A stretch of 7,716 nucleotides of DNA from positions 1-7,716 of the forward strand of contig CAIKYN010000391.1 in assembly GCA_903831635.1 (NCBI GenBank), in the 5' to 3' direction. This document shows positions 1 through 5,666 of the stretch, in pieces. Positions within the stretch are counted from its first letter, which is position 1, and each line of letters begins with the position of its first letter. Source of the DNA: an uncultured Spartobacteria bacterium. Its GTDB lineage: Bacteria > Verrucomicrobiota > Verrucomicrobiia > Chthoniobacterales > UBA6821. The notes below the pieces were generated by a model, which had not been told where the DNA came from, searched no databases, and saw only the letters and a program-made list of their open reading frames with translations. The position numbers were made by a program, and so were the translations under genes.

Positions 1-458
1 TGTACCATCAGAACAAGTCTGGATGCGGGTGAAGCGGCCACGGTGAAATGTGAAATGATCGCCGTCGAGGCGCTGTACGGGAGATTCCCCACCATTTTCA
101 CAGGGCCGTAACCAAAGAGAGAGAGGAGGTCCGTTTTCGCCCCATCACCCTGACGAATCTCGAGACGCCCCGAGGCGATCTCGGCCGCATAGCGCTCTGT
201 CAATTCAGCTGCCAGCCGATGGTCACGCTCGATCAGGGTGATCCGGCGGGCGGGAGATGCGAGGATGTGTACTGTCAGGGCTCCCATGCCCGGACCAACC
301 TCGACTAGATGATCCCCCGGTGAAGGTTCCAGATCGGCAACAATCGCGCGCGCCAGATTCGTATCGAGCAGGAAATTCTGACCGAGCATCTTGCTCGGAC
401 GCACCCCGATTTCATCGAGACGGGCACGGAGTTCGGCTTTGGACATGGTGGGATTCAT
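1..458 (-). CDS. rsmA: 16S rRNA (adenine-N6,N6)-dimethyltransferase RsmA (KsgA), 3' end off window
   Basis: Reading the minus strand from 458 gives an open frame of about 152 residues that leaves the window at base 1. The family is usually 260-290 residues, so only the N-terminal half is here. Visible motifs are GQNFL (residues 26-30), the SAM-binding motif EVGPGMGALT (53-62), the acidic residue of IERD (77) that normally contacts the ribose, QGDG (103-106), and the catalytic NLPY motif (125-128), which separates rRNA adenine dimethylases from DNA methylases. The known family role is SAM-dependent dimethylation of two adjacent adenines in the 3'-terminal helix of 16S rRNA during small-subunit maturation. 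Three in-frame ATGs (first bases 473, 458, 446) could be the start. None has a well-spaced Shine-Dalgarno; 458 is a compromise, and 446 would give the most family-like N-terminus (MSKAELRARL). The gene is transcribed divergently from sppA across a roughly 228-nt spacer. Confidence 0.93.
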   Translation of the reverse strand, partial: MNPTMSKAELRARLDEIGVRPSKMLGQNFLLDTNLARAIVADLEPSPGDHLVEVGPGMGALTVHILASPARRITLIERDHRLAAELTERYAAEIASGRLEIRQGDGAKTDLLSLFGYGPVKMVGNLPYSASTAIISHFTVAASPASRLVLMV

Positions 459-500
459 AACCCGTTGTCGCATCTCTTACCAGTCTGGCAACGGAACAAG

Positions 501-530
501 TTTTTCCCGCTTGTCCCCAAGTTATTCACA
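501..530 (+). promoter_or_regulatory. DnaA-box-like cluster in the rsmA/sppA divergent spacer
   Basis: TTATTCACA at 522-530 matches the DnaA-box consensus TTWTNCACA at every position. Two weaker look-alikes precede it in the same orientation, TTTTTCCCG at 501-509 and TTGTCCCCA at 511-519, each 7 of 9. The three start at 501, 511 and 522, about one helical turn apart. An exact 9-mer match somewhere in a window this size is not surprising; its location in a short non-coding spacer and the phased neighbours are what make it notable. It could be a DnaA-responsive site for either divergent gene, or chance. I saw no convincing -35/-10 promoter pair in this spacer. Confidence 0.3.
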
Positions 531-542
531 ACCCTGCGAGCT

Positions 543-633
543 CGGTGAGGTTAAAAGTGTTAAAACGTTGAAGAGGTTAAAATGTTATCGTGAAACCAAC
601 GTTTCAACATTTCACCTTTTTAACGTTTCACCG
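543..633. repeat. Imperfect inverted repeat made of degenerate 8-mers (about GKTRAAAN)
   Basis: On the plus strand 549-597 breaks into units such as GGTTAAAA (549-556), GTTAAAAC (559-566), GTTGAAGA (567-574), GGTTAAAAT (575-583) and GTGAAACC (590-597). On the minus strand 632-601 is four contiguous 8-mers: GGTGAAAC, GTTAAAAA, GGTGAAAT, GTTGAAAC. The two arrays point toward each other, so the stretch can fold into a long imperfect hairpin. Perfectly pairing segments include CGGTGA (543-548) with TCACCG (628-633) and GTTAAAA (550-556) with TTTTAAC (618-624). It lies between divergent genes, so it is not an obvious terminator. It holds no credible gene. Its architecture resembles the arrays flanking the four-helix-bundle gene at 4627-5048. 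Confidence 0.75.
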
Positions 634-686
634 ATATTGTTTACCTCCTTGAGCGCGAGATCATCTTCATCCACTCTCCTTGCCTC

Positions 687-1688
687 ATGAAAAAGTCCGG
701 ATGCCTTCCCCTGTTTCTGCTCGTGTCGCTCGGGATCTGCCTCTTTGTCATTTTGATTCTGGTGGTCGCGCTCGGATCAAAGGGATCGGGCCCTGCCAAG
801 GCTATCAACGTCAAGAAGTTCTCCGAGACAACGGTGGTCGCCGCAATCAATAGCTCGGACAAGATAGCACTCATCAGGTTGGACGGAATGATTTCCTATG
901 GTCGCAACGGCAGGGTGGATGGGAATATGGTCGACGACCTGAAGGAGGCCTTCCAGCAGGCCGCCAATGACCCCAGGGTCAAGGCCGTCGTTCTCTCCGT
1001 CGACTCTCCGGGTGGAGAAGTTACCGCTGGAGATACGATTCACCATGCCCTCGGCAAGCTCAGCGCTAAGAAGCCTGTCGTGATTTTCATCAACTCCATT
1101 GGCACCTCTGCCGCCTACTACATTGCCTGCGCGGGCTCCTGGATCATGTGCAGCGACACCAGCTTCACCGGCAGTATCGGCGTCATCATCTCGACGCTGA
1201 ACTACAAGGAGCTTTTCGGAAAGATCGGCCTCCAGTCGGTGATCTTCAAGAGCGGCCAATTCAAGGATGCCCTGAATGGCGCACGGGATCTGACCGAGGA
1301 GGAGAAGACCTATTTTCAGGGACTGGTCATGCAAACCTATGAACGCTTTCTGAATATCGTCGCCTCTTCCCGTCATCTTGACGCGACCACCCTGCGCAAC
1401 GGGATCGCCGATGGGCGCGTCCTAAGCGGAAGGGATGCCTACAACGCAAAGCTCATCGATCAACTCGGCTATGTCGAGGATGCCTACGATAAGGCAAGGA
1501 TTCTCGGGAAAGCTCCGGGGGCTGAGATTGTCCGCTATGAGAAGAAACACGGACTTGCCCACTTCCTGCGACTCTTTGAGGATTCGGAAAAGAGTGACAT
1601 CCATCTCGATCTGAATGTCGGTCCGACCGCTGGCATGAAACTCGATAGCGGACGCCTCTACCTGCTCCCTTCCATTTACGCATTCTGA
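687..1688 (+). CDS. sppA: Signal peptide peptidase SppA (short, 36-kDa-type)
   Basis: This 333-residue protein belongs to the S49 family, membrane-anchored serine proteases that degrade leftover signal peptides. An N-terminal hydrophobic segment (about residues 7-29) after MKKSG is a membrane anchor. The ClpP-like core follows: strand IALIRLDGMI (60-69), the SPGG loop (107-110) that normally forms the oxyanion hole, the nucleophile region GTSAAYYIA with Ser141, the FTGSIGV segment (160-166), and the general-base Lys193 in SGQFKDAL. The Ser-to-Lys spacing of 52 equals that of the Ser147/Lys199 pair known for Bacillus subtilis SppA. The length fits the single-domain type rather than the double-length E. 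coli enzyme. The flanks of the nucleophile are unusual: GTSAAYY, where relatives typically have AASGGYY. The ATG at 687 has no evident Shine-Dalgarno. The stop overlaps the next gene's start by 1 nt (TGATG), so translation is probably coupled. Confidence 0.93.
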   Translation: MKKSGCLPLFLLVSLGICLFVILILVVALGSKGSGPAKAINVKKFSETTVVAAINSSDKIALIRLDGMISYGRNGRVDGNMVDDLKEAFQQAANDPRVKAVVLSVDSPGGEVTAGDTIHHALGKLSAKKPVVIFINSIGTSAAYYIACAGSWIMCSDTSFTGSIGVIISTLNYKELFGKIGLQSVIFKSGQFKDALNGARDLTEEEKTYFQGLVMQTYERFLNIVASSRHLDATTLRNGIADGRVLSGRDAYNAKLIDQLGYVEDAYDKARILGKAPGAEIVRYEKKHGLAHFLRLFEDSEKSDIHLDLNVGPTAGMKLDSGRLYLLPSIYAF

Positions 1689-2521
1689 TGCCACTGACTG
1701 CCACCATGCTGGGAGCGGCCCTACCATCGCCCTCTGCCTCCAATACTCTCCCCGGAATCCTGCTTCCTGCGCTAGGATTTCTGCTTCTCCTCGCATTCTA
1801 TGGATGGCTGGCCTACCGAAGCTCCTCCCATGCCCTGCTGACCACGAAGCCCTTTGGCATTCCTGATGTTATCTGTGGAGGCATTCTGGCGATTTGGATG
1901 ATCAATGTCATCTGGCAGTCCTTCGGGGCCGATCAGGCAATCACCCTGCAGGCAATCATCGCCAACTCGGTCTTTTACATCTCACTGATCATGGGAATCT
2001 TCGGGGTGATTGGATTTCAGCGGAAGTCGGCGATCGAGATGTTCGGAATGGAACCCTCTCGCCTTCCCAAGGCGGCGGGCACAGGCCTCCTCTGGTTACT
2101 GATCACCTACCCCTTAATCCTTGCGGCGCAAGGACTGGTTCAAAAGATCTTCGGAAGCGCCGATGACTCCCAACTGATCGTCAAATACTTCCTGGAGCAT
2201 CCCGATCTGAAACACCGGGCTGCTGTTGTCTTCATGGCCGTGATTCTAGCCCCGGTCGCGGAAGAGGTGATCTTCCGGGGGTATTTCTACGGCATTATCA
2301 GACGCTACGGAGGGAGGATTCCGGCACTGCTGACCTCATCGCTCCTCTTCGCGGCAATTCATGTCCACCTCCCCTCTCTGCTCGGGCTTGGGATTCTGGC
2401 GATCATTCTTTGTTTGCTTTACGAGCGAACTGGATCGCTCTGGGCGTCGATCTCGATGCATGCCGCCTTCAATGCATCCACGATCGTCGTCCTCATGCTC
2501 TGGCCAGACGCCATTGGCTGA
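1688..2521 (+). CDS. CPBP-family (CAAX/Abi) intramembrane glutamic metalloprotease
   Basis: This 277-residue polytopic membrane protein has hydrophobic segments near residues 22-42, 60-80, 90-110, 130-150, 176-191, 213-228, 230-245 and 260-273. The C-terminal half carries the three CPBP motifs: EEVIFRG (Glu192, Glu193, Arg197), FAAIH (Phe221, His225) and HAAFN (His258, Asn262). In the Rce1-related family the glutamates and histidines form the active site, so an active protease is expected. Substrates are generally unknown in bacteria; roles include peptide maturation and immunity to bacteriocins. The ATG overlaps the sppA stop (TGATG), so the two proteases are probably made from one message and may act on related membrane substrates, which is an inference. 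I do not assign a symbol. Confidence 0.9.
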   Translation: MPLTATMLGAALPSPSASNTLPGILLPALGFLLLLAFYGWLAYRSSSHALLTTKPFGIPDVICGGILAIWMINVIWQSFGADQAITLQAIIANSVFYISLIMGIFGVIGFQRKSAIEMFGMEPSRLPKAAGTGLLWLLITYPLILAAQGLVQKIFGSADDSQLIVKYFLEHPDLKHRAAVVFMAVILAPVAEEVIFRGYFYGIIRRYGGRIPALLTSSLLFAAIHVHLPSLLGLGILAIILCLLYERTGSLWASISMHAAFNASTIVVLMLWPDAIG

Positions 2522-2541
2522 CGCCAAGGTAATAAAGACAA

Positions 2542-3471
2542 ATGAACAAGGCAAAAAGAGGGACATCCCTAAAATCAGAGGGTGAGTTGCTGGAGCTCAT
2601 CGGATCGCTTCTTCCAAAACCTTCGGAGGAGGTTTTGACGGGGATCGGTGATGACTGCGCCGTCATCCGTCCCTCGCATCAACGCGGCTCATTGGAACTC
2701 CTCAAGACCGATGCGCTCGTGGAGGGAGTTCATTTTGCCAAAGGAACACCCTTAAACAAAGTTGGATGGAAGGCGCTCTGCCGTCCCATCAGCGACATCG
2801 CTGCCATGGGAGGTTCCCCGCATCATGCCTTGATCACGGTGGCTGCTCCCTCGGACTGGGGATCCGCCGAATGGAAGGCTCTCTATCGCGGGATCGGAAA
2901 AGTAGCACAGGAATTCGGAGTCTCCGTGGTGGGAGGAGAAACGGTACGCTCGCCAGGACCTCTCTTTCTCTCGGTCACGCTGACTGGGGGCGTCACAAAA
3001 CAGAATCTCAAGCTTCGATCCGGAGCCAGACCAGGCGACCTGATCTGCGTGACAGGAAAACTGGGAGGATCCTTCAAGAGCGGCCGCCACCTTAACTTCC
3101 AGCCCCGTGTGGCCGAAGGGCGCTGGCTCGGCGGTGAGCGTGGTATTACCGCGATGATGGATCTCAGCGATGGCCTTGGAAGCGATCTTCCAAAGCTGGC
3201 AACCGAGAGCGGATGCTCATTCCGAGTGGCAGCGGACGGCCTCCCCCTCCATCAAGGATGCACATTCCATGAGGGAGTGACCGATGGAGAGGACTATGAA
3301 CTGCTGATAACTGTGACCGCTAAGCACTGGCCAAGCCTTCAAGAACGCTGGAATGCGGCCTCTCCCAAGGTTCCCCTAACCCCGATCGGCCTGATGCTTG
3401 CACCGAAAGAACACTCCACACCATTAGCATCTGGTTACGACCACCTTGCAAAAAAGCACACGACCAGTTAG
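2542..3471 (+). CDS. thiL: Thiamine-monophosphate kinase ThiL
   Basis: ThiL phosphorylates thiamine monophosphate with ATP to give thiamine diphosphate, the final step of the cytoplasmic thiamine pathway. The 309-residue protein has the PurM-like family signatures in order: GIGDDCAV (34-41), KTDALVEGVHF (56-66), SDIAAMGG (84-91), GGET (131-134), GKLGGS (172-177), MDLSDGL (206-212) and GEDYELL (249-255). The acidic residues in these motifs normally bind the Mg ions that hold ATP and substrate. The usual GGD at the fourth motif is GGE (Glu133), a conservative change that should still coordinate metal. The length is slightly below the usual 315-330. The ATG at 2542 lies 20 nt after the protease stop, with only a weak AAGG at 2526-2529. 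No thiamine riboswitch or other thi gene is visible, so regulation appears to follow the operon. Confidence 0.95.
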   Translation: MNKAKRGTSLKSEGELLELIGSLLPKPSEEVLTGIGDDCAVIRPSHQRGSLELLKTDALVEGVHFAKGTPLNKVGWKALCRPISDIAAMGGSPHHALITVAAPSDWGSAEWKALYRGIGKVAQEFGVSVVGGETVRSPGPLFLSVTLTGGVTKQNLKLRSGARPGDLICVTGKLGGSFKSGRHLNFQPRVAEGRWLGGERGITAMMDLSDGLGSDLPKLATESGCSFRVAADGLPLHQGCTFHEGVTDGEDYELLITVTAKHWPSLQERWNAASPKVPLTPIGLMLAPKEHSTPLASGYDHLAKKHTTS

Positions 3472-3481
3472 GCCAGCACTC

Positions 3482-3487
3482 AAGAAG
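3482..3487 (+). promoter_or_regulatory. Possible ribosome binding site deciding the glycosyltransferase start
   Basis: AAGAAG lies 9 nt before the GTG at 3497. It is only a partial Shine-Dalgarno match. It favours GTG 3497 over the upstream in-frame TTG at 3446, which would sit inside thiL. Confidence 0.3.
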
Positions 3488-3496
3488 TTTCAAACC

Positions 3497-4627
3497 GTGA
3501 CCACTGCTCCGATCAAACGCCCGATTCTCATCCTCACCTCTGCTTTCGGGGAAGGACACAACGCCGCTGCCAGGAATCTCGCCTTAGCACTACGCTCACT
3601 CGATCCAACGAGAGAAGTTGAAGTTCGCGATCTCTTCGCTGAGGCTTATGGTCCTCTCTATAAAGTAGCGCAAAAAGCATACTTCCTCTTCATTAACCAC
3701 TTCCCCTCACTCTGGGGTGGATTCTATAAGTTCCTCGATAAGGATAAGGCAACACCAGGGCGTGTGTCGGTCTACAAGAGGGCAGCCCGCCTTCTCAGTA
3801 AGCGAGTTGAGGAGATGAACCCAGCTGTCATCGCCTCGACTTATCCCGGCTATAACCACCTGCTCGATCATCTTCACGGGAAGGTAAATCGTCCTTTCCG
3901 GACGGTGACCGTTGTGACGGACTCCATCACCATCAACTCGCTTTGGTACAGCGGGCACTCCGATCTCTTCCTCGTTCCCAATGTGGTCACAGCACAAGTC
4001 ATGGAGGAGGCTGGTGTTTCACGAGCCCTCCTAAGGGTGACTGGATTTCCTGTGCCGTCACTCTTTGAAACTCTTCGAGGAGAGAGAACGAGTCCCGGCC
4101 CCTCCAGACCTCCAAAGGTCCTCTTTCTGGTAAATCCAGGTCAGAAAAATGCTTCGGAAATCCTCAAACATCTCGGCGACGTGGAGGGTATCGAACTCTC
4201 TGCTGCCTGCGGCAGGGATGAGGAACTGCGTACGGCCCTTCAAAAGATAGCCTCCACCTTCGATCACCCCATCAAGATCGAAGGGTGGATGGACAATCTC
4301 CCGGAACGTATGGCTGCCAGCCACCTTGTGATCGCCAAGGCAGGAGGAGCAACCGTGCAAGAGTGCCTTGCCGCGGCCACCCCGCTCATCATGAGCCAGG
4401 TCATACCGGGTCAGGAGGAGGGAAATGCCGAACTACTCACCACGGAAAACTGCGGATGCACCGCCACATCTCCTCAAGCTGTCGGGGCAGCCGTGCGGCA
4501 CGCCTTTTCGCATGGTGCTCAAGTCTGGAAAACATGGGAGACCAATGCCTGGAAAACTGGAACTCCGGATGGGGCGAAGAATTCGGCACTCGCCGTACTC
4601 GAAGAGGCCGAATTCCAGGTAGATTAG
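3497..4627 (+). CDS. UgtP/MGDG-synthase-like glycosyltransferase (GT28 type)
   Basis: The protein resembles processive diacylglycerol glucosyltransferases (UgtP/YpfP) and plant MGDG synthases, which transfer sugar from a UDP-sugar to diacylglycerol at the inner membrane face. From GTG 3497 it is 376 residues. The N-terminal domain has ILILTSAFGEGHNAAA (residues 11-26, with the family GxGH signature) and TDSITINSLW (141-150). The C-terminal nucleotide-sugar domain has GWMDNLPERM (263-272), AKAGG (280-284) and PGQEEGN (304-310), typical of the MurG-like GT-B fold. Neither plausible start is ATG: TTG 3446 would overlap thiL by 26 nt and add 17 unconserved-looking residues, while GTG 3497 gives a compact start just before the first beta strand. 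The stop TAG at 4625-4627 abuts the repeat array of the four-helix-bundle cassette. Sugar and acceptor cannot be determined from sequence; a lipid other than diacylglycerol is possible. Confidence 0.85.
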   Translation: MTTAPIKRPILILTSAFGEGHNAAARNLALALRSLDPTREVEVRDLFAEAYGPLYKVAQKAYFLFINHFPSLWGGFYKFLDKDKATPGRVSVYKRAARLLSKRVEEMNPAVIASTYPGYNHLLDHLHGKVNRPFRTVTVVTDSITINSLWYSGHSDLFLVPNVVTAQVMEEAGVSRALLRVTGFPVPSLFETLRGERTSPGPSRPPKVLFLVNPGQKNASEILKHLGDVEGIELSAACGRDEELRTALQKIASTFDHPIKIEGWMDNLPERMAASHLVIAKAGGATVQECLAAATPLIMSQVIPGQEEGNAELLTTENCGCTATSPQAVGAAVRHAFSHGAQVWKTWETNAWKTGTPDGAKNSALAVLEEAEFQVD

Positions 4628-4650
4628 ACTGAAGGCTGAAGACTTTTAGG
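4627..4650 (+). repeat. Left heptad repeat array of the four-helix-bundle cassette
   Basis: Units read GACTGAA (4627-4633), GGCTGAA (4634-4640) and the 8-nt variant GACTTTTA (4641-4648), then GG. The array begins at the last base of the glycosyltransferase stop codon and points toward the four-helix-bundle gene. It pairs with the right array: 4627-4647 against 5033-5013 matches at 17 of 21 positions, with a perfect 10-bp core (4632-4641 with 5019-5028). CTTTTAGG (4643-4650) also has its exact reverse complement at 5039-5046. Confidence 0.75.
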
Positions 4651-4651
4651 A
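4648..4651 (+). promoter_or_regulatory. Shine-Dalgarno of the four-helix-bundle gene
   Basis: AGGA lies 7 nt before the ATG at 4659. It is one of the better ribosome binding sites in the window. Its first bases belong to the left repeat array, so the cassette appears to bring its own translation signal. Confidence 0.5.
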
Positions 4652-4658
4652 AACAGCC

Positions 4659-5030
4659 ATGAGAGACCATACAAAACTCAGGGCGTTCGAGTTGGCTGAT
4701 GAAGTGGCTCTCCTGGTTTACGGGATGACAAGGGATTTTCCCAAAGAGGAGATCTACGGTATCACCTCGCAACTGAGACGCGCAGCCGTCTCAGTTCCTT
4801 CGAATATCGTCGAGGGATGCGCACGAAGCACGGAGACGGAATATCTTCGGTTTCTTGAAATCGCTTTTGGCTCATTAAGAGAGCTTCACTACCAGATCGG
4901 ACTTTCACGCCGTCTTGGATACTCCAAAGGGTCGGTTATTGAATCGATTGAGGAGAAAGTCATTAAAACGGAGAAAGTGCTCAATGGACTGATTCGCTCT
5001 CTCCGCAATGCTAACAGCCTTCAGCCTTAA
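4659..5030 (+). CDS. Four-helix-bundle protein (23S rRNA intervening-sequence protein / S23 family)
   Basis: This 123-residue all-helical protein carries the family hallmark FPKEEIYGITSQLRRAAVSVPSN followed by IVEG (together residues 27-53), then EYLRFLEIAFGSLRELHYQI (61-80) on the next helix. Relatives include ORFs encoded inside 23S rRNA intervening sequences of Leptospira and Coxiella, and Avd, the accessory protein of diversity-generating retroelements. These form basic oligomers thought to bind nucleic acid; the biochemical role of stand-alone copies is unknown. No reverse transcriptase or variable repeat is present here, so it is not part of a complete DGR within the window. The gene sits 31 nt after the glycosyltransferase and 27 nt before the HAD gene, bracketed by inward-facing heptad repeats. 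The last codons (SLQP and TAA) lie inside the right array, so the repeat supplies both the C-terminus and the stop. This looks like a cassette inserted into an operon (inference). Confidence 0.9.
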   Translation: MRDHTKLRAFELADEVALLVYGMTRDFPKEEIYGITSQLRRAAVSVPSNIVEGCARSTETEYLRFLEIAFGSLRELHYQIGLSRRLGYSKGSVIESIEEKVIKTEKVLNGLIRSLRNANSLQP

Positions 5031-5048
5031 GCCTTTAGCCTAAAAGCC
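5015..5048 (-). repeat. Right heptad repeat array of the four-helix-bundle cassette
   Basis: On the minus strand, reading toward the gene, the units are GGCTTTTA (5048-5041), GGCTAAA (5040-5034), GGCTTAA (5033-5027), GGCTGAA (5026-5020) and GGCTG (5019-5015). The GGCT core is constant and the fifth position varies (T, A, T, G). The array overlaps the last five codons of the four-helix-bundle gene including its stop, and ends about 10 nt before the HAD start codon. It is convergent with, and partly complementary to, the array at 4627-4650. Confidence 0.8.
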
Positions 5049-5057
5049 TCTCTTCCT

Positions 5058-5666
5058 ATGTCCCAAATACAGGCCGTCATCTTCGATATCGGGAATGTCC
5101 TCCTGACCTTCGACTACTTCATCGCTGAGCGAGCGCTGGTGGCTCATACGGGAATCGGAACCCCTCCTTCCGTTGAGGATCTCCATCCGCTGCGAATGGA
5201 TCATGAAACGGGTCGGATCCCTCGAGAGGAGTTCGTGAAGATCGTTCGAGAAGCCTTTGCCCATGAGGGCCCGGAGGATCACTTCATGGAGATCTGGACA
5301 CGGATCTTTCAGGTCAACACACCTATGATCGAGTGGGCCCGCTCACTCCATGGAAAGACGCCTCTCTACCTTCTTTCCAATATCGGATGCATTCACCACG
5401 ATCATATTTTCGAAGAGTATGATTTCTTCAGGAAGCTGTTCATTGACGGCATCTACTCCTACAAGGCAGGCGTGATGAAGCCAGAGGCAAGGATTTTTGA
5501 ACTCGCCCGTACCCAATTCGGAGTCAATCCCTCAACAACCCTTTACATTGATGATCTGGAAGAGAATGTACGAGGCGCCGAGTCGGTGGGCTTCGTCGGT
5601 CACCATTACGATCCGGCACGACACGATCTCTTTGAGCAGAAGATCTCAGCTCTCTCCTTTTCTTAA
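5058..5666 (+). CDS. HAD-superfamily hydrolase (YihX-like phosphatase)
   Basis: This 202-residue soluble protein shows the four HAD motifs: FDIGNVL with nucleophile Asp10 (motif I), LLSN with Ser107 (motif II), VMKPEARIF with Lys141 (motif III) and YIDDLEENV with Asp165/Asp166 (motif IV). The helical cap between about residues 18 and 90 fits subclass C1 enzymes. Motif I is DxG rather than the common DxD; this DxGN form is known in E. coli YihX, an alpha-D-glucose-1-phosphate phosphatase, and the substrate-like motif KPEARIY is also shared. A sugar-phosphate substrate is therefore a reasonable guess, but other small phosphates are possible. The ATG at 5058 has no clear Shine-Dalgarno and follows the right heptad array by 9 nt. 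If the cassette is an insertion, this gene originally followed the glycosyltransferase directly. Its stop (TAA 5664-5666) overlaps the stop of the convergent comEC. Confidence 0.88.
   Translation: MSQIQAVIFDIGNVLLTFDYFIAERALVAHTGIGTPPSVEDLHPLRMDHETGRIPREEFVKIVREAFAHEGPEDHFMEIWTRIFQVNTPMIEWARSLHGKTPLYLLSNIGCIHHDHIFEEYDFFRKLFIDGIYSYKAGVMKPEARIFELARTQFGVNPSTTLYIDDLEENVRGAESVGFVGHHYDPARHDLFEQKISALSFS

Noticed and set aside
39..54. GGTGAAAT-like sequence in rsmA resembling a unit of the 543-633 array
   Set aside because: It is a single instance within conserved coding sequence with no array around it; most likely coincidence.
391..690. Plus-strand open frame spanning the rsmA 5' end and the spacer
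   Set aside because: It runs antisense through rsmA codons and then translates the 8-mer repeat array. The product has no protein-like character.
777..1376. Long minus-strand open frame (199 codons) opposite sppA
   Set aside because: It is a shadow of the sppA reading frame: composition is erratic, no family is recognisable, and sppA is fully supported by catalytic motifs.
2522..2541. TPP riboswitch or other regulatory RNA ahead of thiL
   Set aside because: The gap is only 20 nt, far too short for a THI-box, and no such motif is visible upstream of the operon.
4627..5048. Complete diversity-generating retroelement suggested by the Avd-like protein
   Set aside because: No reverse transcriptase, template repeat or variable C-type-lectin gene is present anywhere in the window.
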